Source: Tetracentron sinense (lineage: Eukaryota > Streptophyta > Magnoliopsida > Trochodendrales > Trochodendraceae). Taken from it: a stretch of DNA of 64,000 nt. The notes under the pieces are model-generated. The model was not told the origin of the DNA. It did not search any database and worked only from the letters and a program-made list of their open reading frames with translations. Of the stretch, positions 56,853 to 64,000 are shown piece after piece. Every line of letters begins with the position of its first letter. Positions within the stretch are counted from its first letter, which is position 1. The stretch spans positions 32,124,441 to 32,188,440 of the forward strand of contig CM026568.1 of the NCBI GenBank assembly GCA_015143295.1, read 5' to 3'. The position numbers and the translations under genes were made by a program.

Positions 56853-58085
56853 ATGAGAAGGGGTGGAAGAAACCATAGGAATGGAGGAGGCAGTGTGACA
56901 GATGGGGATTCCCCAGATGGCGCTTCCCAAGCCAATGTGAGTCGGGCTATGGAAGCTATTGCTGCAGCCATGGAGAGGCAGGCTGAAATTATGGCTCAGC
57001 AAACTGCATTGCTAGCAGCTGGTCAAGCTAGACAGGAGAGGCAAGTTGATGTTCACCCACCTCGTCATAACGGAGTGGAAGCTTTTAGGAGGATGAATCC
57101 TCCAGCCTTCTATGGTAGTACGGATCCCTCAGTTGCCGAGTTATGGATCATGCAACTAGAGAAGATTTTCACCGTGCTTGAGGCGACCGATGAGCAGAGG
57201 GTGAAATGGGCCTCCTTCGTCATGGAAGGCGAAGCGGAACATTGGTGGAGGGCCGCATCTAGGCAGAGGAATGAAGTGCGAGCGGGACAAGAGTGGACTT
57301 GGGGAGAGTTCCTCGACATCTTCTACGAGAGATACTTCCCGGTGTTTGTGAGAGATCAGAAGGAGATTGAATTCTCTACCTTGGAGCAAGGGAGGATGTC
57401 AGTGGCCGAGTATGAGGCCAAGTTTGTAGAGCTCTCTAGGTTTGCTCCTCACTTGATTGCTACAGAGAGAATGAAAGCAAAGAGGTTTGAGCGAGGTTTG
57501 AAGGATTTTATTCGGGAGAAAGTTTCGATACTTCAGCTCGAGACTTGTAGGGAAGTGTATCAGCGTGCTTTGATAGCTGAGAAGAATTCAGAAGAATTGT
57601 TGAAGAAGAGGGAGAAGATGCAAGCAAGCAGGTTTGTCCCCCAGGACAAGAGGTCGAGGATAGCAGGTCCTATGCCCATTGCTAGGCCTACCCCTTATCA
57701 GAGGCCGACTCAGGTAGCCCCACGAGCAGCTCAGGTGGCTCCGCCTACTACTGGCATTCAGCTGTTTGATGTATGCCGCCAGTGCGGAAAGAGGCACAGA
57801 GTAGGAGAGTGTAGGGCAATTACTAGAGGTTGTTTCCATTGTGGAGAGGTCTCACACCGGATCCGAGATTGCCCACTCCGCATTCAGCAGGGGATTCAGT
57901 CGACTCAGCCACAGGGAGTCAGGCCCCCAGTTAGGCAGTCCACACAGCAGAGGCCACCACAGGGTCCTAGACCTCAGCAGCCTCACCAGCCAGCTCAGGG
58001 TCGAGTGTTTGCTACCTCGGAGCGGGATGCACAGGCGTCCGACGACGTTGTGCAGGGTATGTTTAATTGTGCTTTAGTCAATTAA
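56853..58085 (+). CDS. gag: Gag of the chromovirus
   Basis: A 410-residue open frame. The middle (about 75-225) is the plant retrotransposon gag domain, with the conserved FYGSTDP, AELWIMQLEKIF and YEAKFVELSRFAP segments. Two zinc-knuckle motifs follow: an imperfect CRQCGKRHRVGEC (one residue short) and a canonical CFHCGEVSHRIRDC near residues 330-343. The C terminus is Gln/Pro-rich. The last nine codons and the stop lie inside a predicted intron, so this product comes from unspliced RNA. No disabling change seen. It packages element RNA in cytoplasmic particles. Confidence 0.93.
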   Translation: MRRGGRNHRNGGGSVTDGDSPDGASQANVSRAMEAIAAAMERQAEIMAQQTALLAAGQARQERQVDVHPPRHNGVEAFRRMNPPAFYGSTDPSVAELWIMQLEKIFTVLEATDEQRVKWASFVMEGEAEHWWRAASRQRNEVRAGQEWTWGEFLDIFYERYFPVFVRDQKEIEFSTLEQGRMSVAEYEAKFVELSRFAPHLIATERMKAKRFERGLKDFIREKVSILQLETCREVYQRALIAEKNSEELLKKREKMQASRFVPQDKRSRIAGPMPIARPTPYQRPTQVAPRAAQVAPPTTGIQLFDVCRQCGKRHRVGECRAITRGCFHCGEVSHRIRDCPLRIQQGIQSTQPQGVRPPVRQSTQQRPPQGPRPQQPHQPAQGRVFATSERDAQASDDVVQGMFNCALVN

Positions 58086-58191
58086 AATATTGTTCTGATG
58101 CTATGTGTGTGATATTAAATATTATGTGATATGATGTAAGATGCATGTATATATTCATGATTTGACAAATTAGCTTTGTGTATTAATTCAG
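58057..58191 (+). other. Predicted 135-bp intron between gag and pol
   Basis: The donor is CAGG/GTATGTTT and the acceptor TTAATTCAG/GC. The segment is AU-rich with a branch-like TTGAC about 26 bases upstream of the acceptor. It contains several stops in the gag frame. Splicing leaves a phase-1 Gly codon at the junction and keeps the gag and pol frames continuous (1,509 codons including stop). Predicted from sequence only. Confidence 0.72.
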
Positions 58192-61100
58192 GCTCATTGT
58201 TGATAAATGATTTTTTCGCTCATGTTTTGATCGATACTGGTTCCACTCACTCCTTCGTCACACCTAGTTTTGCACGAGAATTTCCGATGGAGCCAAGTCT
58301 GTTAGATCGTGAATTGTCTATCACTACTCCTGTCGGTAGTTCAGTCATCACTGATAAGGTCTATCGAAATTGCGACATTCAAGTAGGCCAGAGAGAGATG
58401 CCAGCTGATCTGATTGTCCTTGAGTTCCAAGACTTTGACGTCATTTTAGGTATGGATTGGCTTTCCAAATACCATGGGCATGTCGATTGTTTTGGGAAAG
58501 TGGTCAACTTTAGACCAATCAGTGAGCCCTCTTTTCGTTTCCAAGGGTTGAAGAAGAAGGACTTAGCTCGTTTCGCGGCATTGAGTCTTACTACCTCGGA
58601 AGCACCAGATTTCTCAAGTATTCCAGTTGTAGAGGAATTCATGGATGTCTTTCCTAAAGACTTACCGGGTTTGCCACCGGATAGAGAAGTAGAGTTTGCA
58701 ATTGAGTTGGCTCCGGGTACCGCACCCATCTCTAAAGCTCCGTATAGGATGGCTCCAGCAGAGTTGAAAGAGCTTAAGGAGCAAATTGATGAATTGCTTG
58801 GTCTTGGATTTATCCGCCCAAGTGTATCACCTTGGGGAGCTCCTGTTTTGTTTGTGAAGAAGAAGGATGGTTCGATGAGGATGTGCATCGACTATCGGCA
58901 ACTGAACAAGGTCACCATCAAGAACAAATATCCTTTACCTAGGATCGATGACTTGTTTGATCAGTTGCAAGGAGCTAAGTATTTCTCCAAGATCGACTTA
59001 AGGTCAGGCTACCATCAGCTGAAGATAAAGGTGGAAGATGTGCCTAAGTCTGCTTTCAGGACCAGATATGGGCATTTTGAATTCTTAGTCATGCCGTTCG
59101 GTTTGACAAACGCCCCGGCAGCATTCATGGATCTCATGAACAGGATCTTCAAGCCGACTCTGGACCGCTTTGTGATCGTGTTTGTGGATGACATTTTAGT
59201 GTACTCCAGGACACAGAAGGAGCATGAGATGCATCTCCGGATCACCCTGAAAATACTCCGTGAGCATAAGCTATATGCTAAGCTTAGCAAGTGCGAGTTT
59301 TGGCTAGAAAAAGTAGCATTTCTAGGCCATGTGGTGTCAGAAGAGGGGATTTCAGTTGACCCTGCTAAGATAGAAGCAGTGGAAGGATGGGGAAGACCTA
59401 AGAGTGTTACAGAGGTTCGAAGTTTCTTGGGCCTAGCTGGATATTATCGAAGATTTGTAGAAGGATTTTCCAGTTTGGCAGCTCCGCTTACTCATCTAAC
59501 TCGAAAGAACGCTAGATTCGAGTGGAATGAGAAATGTGAGAAGAGTTTTCTTGAGTTGAAGAAGCGTCTCACCACCGCTCCGATCTTGACTGTTCCATCG
59601 GGTAGTGAAGATTTTGTGGTGTATAGTGATGCCTCACTCGTTGGGTTAGGTTGTGTTCTCATGCAACACGGGAAGGTGATTGCCTATGCTTCTCGGCAGT
59701 TGAAAGACCACGAGAAGAACTATCCTACCCATGATTTGGAGTTGGCAGCCTTGGTTTTTGCTCTTAAGATCTGGAGACACTACTTGTACGGTGCGCAGTT
59801 TGAAGTTTTCACCGACCACAAAAGTCTAAAGTATTTATTCTCGCAGAAAGAGCTGAATTTGAGGCAGCGTCGTTGGGTGGAATTCCTCAAGGATTACGAT
59901 TGTTCTATCCAGTACCACCCGGGGAAAGCGAATGTAGTGGCAGATGCGCTAAGTAGGAGACCTACTGGGTTCTTGGCACACTTGATGGTCCAAGAATGGA
60001 AGCTACTAGAAGAGGCGTCTAGCCTTGATACAGGTTTCAGTGTTGGAGCTTCTGGAGCCTTGTTGGCTAACATTATGGTCAGGCCAACCTTATTGGACAG
60101 GATTAAGGACTTGCAGTGGAATGATGGAGAACTGCACGCTGCCATGAATAAGTCACTGAGCAGCGGATTTGAGGATTTCTCTTGGAGAGATGGTGGAGTT
60201 TGTTTCAAGGGTAGACTTTGTGTTCCGGATGATAAGGATTTAAGAAGGGAGATTCTGGATGAAGCACACAAGTCTAAGTACACCGTGCATCCGGGAGGTA
60301 CTAAGATGTACCAGAACCTCAAGAAGTATTTCTGGTGGAAAGGTATGAAGAAAGATGTGGCTACCTTTGTATCCAAGTGTTTGGTGTGTCAGCAGGTGAA
60401 GGCCGAACACAGGAGGCCGGCAGGACTTCTTCAGTCTCTTCCTATTCCAGAGTGGAAGTGGGAAAATATCTCCATGGATTTTGTTGTTGGTTTGCCAAAG
60501 ACGGCCAAGAACTTTGATGCCATTTGGGTTGTGGTTGACCGATTGACTAAATCAGCTCATTTTCTTCCATATCGGACTACTTTCAACTCCAATCAATTGG
60601 CTAACCTCTATATCAAAGAGATAGTTCGTTTGCATGGAGTGCCAGTTAGCATTGTTTCTGATCGAGATCCGAGATTTACATCCAAGTTCTGGAAGAGTTT
60701 TCAGCAGGCCATGGGTTCCCATTTGGATTTTAGTACGGCATTTCATCCGCAGACAGATGGGCAAACTGAAAGAGTGAACCAGATCATAGAGGACATGCTA
60801 CGAGCTTGCATGTTAGACTTTCAGGGTAGTTGGGTTGATCACTTGCCGTTGGTTGAATTTGCCTACAACAACAGCTATCAAGCTAGCATTCAGATGGCAC
60901 CGTTTGAGGCACTTTATGGGAGGAGTTGTCGTTCACCTTTGTGTTGGGACGAAGTTGGTGAGAGGAAGCTTTTGGGTCCCGAGCTCGTTGGTCAGACTGT
61001 GGATAGAGTTCAGTTGATCAGGGAGAGGTTGAAAGCAGCTCAGAGTAGACAGAAGAGCTATGCCGATACTCGGAGGAGAGATCTTGAGTTCCAAGTCGGA

Positions 61101-61514
61101 GATTTTGTATTTGTTAAGATCTCACCTACGAAGGGGGTGATGAGGTTTGGCAAGCGAGGCAAGCTCAGTCCGAGATATGTGGGTCCTTTTGAGATCATCA
61201 CCCGAGTCGGGGAAGTTGCTTATCGGGTCGCCTTGCCACCTCACATGGAAGGTGTGCATAATGTCTTTCACATCTCTATGTTGAGGAAGTACATAGCGGA
61301 TCCTTCACATGTCATTCATTTGGAACCGTTGGAAATTCGGGAAGATTTGACTCTAGTGGAGCAACCGGCTCGAATTTTGGACCGGAAAGAGCAAGTTTTG
61401 CGTTCTAAGGTCATTCCTCTTGTGCTCTTGCAATGGGAGCATCACTCTAGAGAAGAGGCTACTTGGGAGAGAGAAGCCGAGGTCCGCGAAAAGTACCCGC
61501 ACTTATTCACCTAA
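58176..61514 (+). CDS. pol: Pol of the chromovirus: protease, RT, RNase H, integrase, chromodomain
   Basis: 1,112 residues open from Met at 58176, although the true start is probably the splice acceptor at 58192. The protease active site DTGS is at residues 20-23. RT carries FVDD at 336-339. RNase H begins with Asp485 (YSDAS) and has the DALSRR end. Integrase has the H2C2 zinc region (ending CLVCQQV) and the D,D-35-E triad Asp768, Asp829 and Glu865. A chromodomain closes the protein ([16 protein letters not shown]), which in chromoviruses steers integration toward marked chromatin. All catalytic residues are present, so the element may be autonomous. Confidence 0.95.
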   Translation: MCINSGSLLINDFFAHVLIDTGSTHSFVTPSFAREFPMEPSLLDRELSITTPVGSSVITDKVYRNCDIQVGQREMPADLIVLEFQDFDVILGMDWLSKYHGHVDCFGKVVNFRPISEPSFRFQGLKKKDLARFAALSLTTSEAPDFSSIPVVEEFMDVFPKDLPGLPPDREVEFAIELAPGTAPISKAPYRMAPAELKELKEQIDELLGLGFIRPSVSPWGAPVLFVKKKDGSMRMCIDYRQLNKVTIKNKYPLPRIDDLFDQLQGAKYFSKIDLRSGYHQLKIKVEDVPKSAFRTRYGHFEFLVMPFGLTNAPAAFMDLMNRIFKPTLDRFVIVFVDDILVYSRTQKEHEMHLRITLKILREHKLYAKLSKCEFWLEKVAFLGHVVSEEGISVDPAKIEAVEGWGRPKSVTEVRSFLGLAGYYRRFVEGFSSLAAPLTHLTRKNARFEWNEKCEKSFLELKKRLTTAPILTVPSGSEDFVVYSDASLVGLGCVLMQHGKVIAYASRQLKDHEKNYPTHDLELAALVFALKIWRHYLYGAQFEVFTDHKSLKYLFSQKELNLRQRRWVEFLKDYDCSIQYHPGKANVVADALSRRPTGFLAHLMVQEWKLLEEASSLDTGFSVGASGALLANIMVRPTLLDRIKDLQWNDGELHAAMNKSLSSGFEDFSWRDGGVCFKGRLCVPDDKDLRREILDEAHKSKYTVHPGGTKMYQNLKKYFWWKGMKKDVATFVSKCLVCQQVKAEHRRPAGLLQSLPIPEWKWENISMDFVVGLPKTAKNFDAIWVVVDRLTKSAHFLPYRTTFNSNQLANLYIKEIVRLHGVPVSIVSDRDPRFTSKFWKSFQQAMGSHLDFSTAFHPQTDGQTERVNQIIEDMLRACMLDFQGSWVDHLPLVEFAYNNSYQASIQMAPFEALYGRSCRSPLCWDEVGERKLLGPELVGQTVDRVQLIRERLKAAQSRQKSYADTRRRDLEFQVGDFVFVKISPTKGVMRFGKRGKLSPRYVGPFEIITRVGEVAYRVALPPHMEGVHNVFHISMLRKYIADPSHVIHLEPLEIREDLTLVEQPARILDRKEQVLRSKVIPLVLLQWEHHSREEATWEREAEVREKYPHLFT

Positions 61515-61544
61515 GGTACGTAATTTCGAGGACGAAATTCTTTT

Positions 61545-61557
61545 AAGGGGGGGAGGA
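61545..61557 (+). other. Polypurine tract
   Basis: A 13-base purine tract, AAGGGGGGGAGGA, directly before the TGTAG start of the right LTR; primer for plus-strand DNA synthesis. Confidence 0.92.
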
Positions 61558-63956
61558 TGTAGAGACCTGAATCTTTTTCATGTTTTTATTTCATTGTGTT
61601 AAGGGTATTTTAGTCCTTGTGATGTTTGATGTTTATTGTTTTTTTATGCCTAATTATTGTGGTGTAAACTAGGCTTAATCAACTTGTAACGGATGGATGT
61701 CATGGCACATCCTAAACTTTAGGAAGCTCTAGTTTTAGAACCGTTTACCGGAATTGTGTGATTCTTGAACCATTAGAAAGGTGTTGGAATCCTCTTCGAG
61801 ATTCATGTTTAGTGTTTTTCCTCATTTTGAGTTTAAGTCAAGTCAATGGTGAGTTTTGTCTAATGGAATTGCAGATCAGTCAACTTTGGGGATATTTTAG
61901 TCTATAAATTAAGTGGAAATTAGAAATTCTAAAACGCCAGAAATGTTCGTTTTCGAAAGACGAATCCAACCCAAGTTGAATCGTCAAAATCCGACGAACG
62001 AGTCAAAAGTTATGGCCAAAACAGTAAAGGGAGTCAAAACCTGCAGGAACCGATCGCTCGGTCAGAACCAGCGATCGATCGGTCCAAAACCGATCGATCG
62101 GTATCTATCGACTGGTCCAAATTTTTGTATGGGGAAATTTTCCAGTGAGTGTGTTTTTGACCGATCGCCCGGTCATAAACACCGATCGATCGGTAGGCAA
62201 CCGATCGCTCGGTCATTACCACCGATCGCTCGGTCCTTCGTGTTTTTGCTGATTTTTAGTATGGGCTTTTTGGTCTTTTCGTTCTCAGACCTTGGGGCTA
62301 TAAATAGGGGGTCCTACTCGAAATATTAAAATACTCCACCTAGTTCTAACCTAATTTGGCAAAAAGGGGGAGAAACCCTAGGGTTTTGAGAGAGGGTTTT
62401 CTTGGAGAAGGAGGAGATTGATAGGAGATTGCAAGAAAAGTTTGGGAAGCTTCTCCAAATCGTCTCGGGAGCGTTTTGAATCCAAGGGAAGGATTCCTAA
62501 GGTCGATATACTATCCTAATCAACTCTATTTTAAGGTTTTGTGAATGTTGATGTGCTAAGAATTGTAGAAATAGATAGTTGATGCATTTTCCCTAATTTT
62601 CTATGAAATAAGCTAATTATGGATGGGAATGTGAATGGATATGTGGATTGGAAATGTGGATAGAATGTATGGAGGATGGGAAATGTATGGAGGATGGGAT
62701 TAATTGGTGGATGTGGATGAATATATTGATTGTATGGATGAATTATGGTTTGACGAATGCTTGAAAATATGGAGGAGAAATGGATTCATGTTATACGTAC
62801 ACAAGGTGTTTGTGAAAAGGCTTGAATGGATAAATGCTATTATACTCTTATGAAATGGTAGTAAATTGATTATGAATTGCGATATGAATTATGATAAGAT
62901 ATGTATATGTGAATGGTTTGTTAAGTATGTCTAATTATTTGCATGGAAATTGATAGTTGGGAAGGTAAGAACTTAGAGGAACATCTCTCAAACCGGGAAT
63001 TCTCTAACTATTTGGTATGGGACGTATAGTGGAGTTTCCATGGTGGGAGATCGGAACCTAAGCAATTACCAACTCGAATATTAATTTCGACACTTAAGCA
63101 CATATGCACGTGTATGTTAAGATAAGAGTCTCACAAGTCACACATATGGACTACAAGCATGAACATGGCATACGTATGACATTCTGAATAAGCATAAGCA
63201 TGGCATGGTCCGTATCCGCCAAGAACGGCATGTCTCATTACTGTGTGATCTGAATAAGTGCATAAGGCATGGTCCGTATCCGCCAAGAACGGCATGTCTC
63301 ATTACTGTATGATCTGAATAAGTGCATAAGCATAAGCATAAGCATAAGCATAAGCATCTCACAAGCACGTGGTCTCGTAAGCATAAGTACCTCATAAGTG
63401 TATGGTTTTCTAAGTCTAAGATTCTCACAAGTACACGAGTCAAGGTGATGATATGATGTATATGCGCACACGTTCTTCCGCACTCTGATTATGTTATTAT
63501 GCTATTGGATATGTTTCTGACTAAGTGCAGGTATATCATTATTGTTGGTTGGATTTTATATACACTGAGTACCTTTGTACTCAGCCGGACTTTTGTCTTG
63601 GCAGGTATAGAGGAAGGAGGTGAAGGTGAGCCTTCTGAGGAGGGAGCCGGAGACTTGGGCGGCTACACCTCTTAGTTTACATTTCTTTTCTTTGAGAGAG
63701 TTTTGTATTTGACTTTTAGAGGATGTTGCTCAGTAGACTTCTTATTAGTTGTGTATCAGACTTGTTGGTTCTTTGTGAGTTGTATATATAGACCTCAGAC
63801 TTGTGCAGGTTGGATTGGGTTTATATATCGGAATTTTATTACTCTCATTTTTGGAGACTCGTGTAGTAGCCTTGTATGCATGGTTTTAAGCAGGTTTAAG
63901 TAATGTGGCGATTCCAAAGTCCTATTTTAGCCTTGTGGGATTTTGGGGTCGTTACA
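61558..63956 (+). repeat. Right LTR of the chromovirus (shared with the next unit)
   Basis: 2,399 bp, nearly identical to 54156-56554 at a constant offset of 7,402. Palindrome array at 62049-62234, TATA box 62299-62306. It acts as the 3' LTR of the unit to its left and, by position, as the 5' LTR of the unit starting at 63957. Confidence 0.95.
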
Positions 63957-64000
63957 GAGGTGGTATCAGAGCTCTAGGCATTAGGTTCCCTTGGGCTAAG
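63957..64000 (+). mobile_element. Start of a second, tandem chromovirus internal region
   Basis: The 44 bases after the right LTR are identical to 56555-56598, including the primer binding site at 63961-63972. Host DNA or a TSD would be expected here for a simple insertion. Confidence 0.88.

Larger units (their letters stand above)
54156..63956 (+). mobile_element. Young Ty3/gypsy chromovirus (Tekay-like), LTR to LTR 9.8 kb
   Basis: LTRs 54156-56554 and 61558-63956 are each exactly 2,399 bp. PBS TGGTATCAGAGC lies at 56559. gag is 56853-58085, pol 58176-61514, and the purine tract 61545-61557. Domain order PR-RT-RNaseH-INT with a C-terminal chromodomain defines a chromovirus; the gag type and the TTTCGAGGACGAAATTC motif before the PPT suggest the Tekay/Del clade. 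I noticed two differences between the LTRs (55352 vs 62732-62754 area C/T; 55880 vs 63282 A/G). The right LTR is followed by a second leader. Confidence 0.95.

Noticed and set aside
58083..58191. Stop readthrough or frameshift as the way to express pol
   Set aside because: Several stops follow in the same frame and gag and pol are already in phase, so splicing is the simpler reading.

Overview
This is nuclear DNA of a flowering plant. The evidence is spliceosomal introns, plant-type LTR retrotransposons primed by initiator Met-tRNA (TGGTATCAGAGC), plant L1-type LINEs, hAT-like elements and Helitrons, and three plant gene families. Large introns packed with transposons point to a non-grass angiosperm with a moderately large genome; I cannot name the species.

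Three host genes can be supported, all on the minus strand. (1) 378-1805 is an intronless F-box/LRR protein, a substrate receptor for SCF ubiquitin ligases. (2) 18162-19970 is an intronless ARMADILLO REPEAT ONLY protein closest to ARO4. (3) 25635-53662 is a peroxisomal-type copper amine oxidase of the zeta class. I rebuilt it from 12 exons (2,340 coding bases, 779 residues) that sum in frame. It has the TPQ tyrosine, the catalytic Asp, the Cu-binding histidines and a C-terminal AKL peroxisome signal. About 92 percent of its 28 kb is intron, and introns 1, 10 and 11 are transposon nests.

Layout. 1-2217: F-box gene and its promoter. 2218-6107: nested elements, with a 2.16 kb non-autonomous LTR element, two oppositely oriented MITEs and a 26-bp solo TIR still between its target-site duplication. 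6108-9960: no gene recognised. 9961-14764: a truncated LINE carrying an hAT-like insert, then a 2.9 kb solo LTR with perfect TSD. 14765-18161: mostly unassigned. 18162-25260: ARO gene, then a nearly full LINE with endonuclease, RT and RNase H. 25635-53662: amine oxidase with its nests. The deepest nest, in intron 1, is an hAT element (44553-52508) holding a LINE (16-bp TSD), which holds both an LTR element and another hAT-like MITE. 53663-54155: amine oxidase promoter and a Helitron end. 54156-64000: a young Ty3/gypsy chromovirus whose right LTR runs into a second copy of the internal leader, so it is a tandem LTR-internal-LTR-internal array.

The most unusual signals are these. First, a set of hAT-like elements with 8-bp TSDs shares a terminal pattern but has bodies built from entirely different short words. 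Second, a putative 135-bp intron separates gag and pol in the chromovirus. Third, palindrome arrays lie just upstream of the TATA box in unrelated LTR families. Fourth, two LINE copies each carry an insertion where the other shows the empty site.
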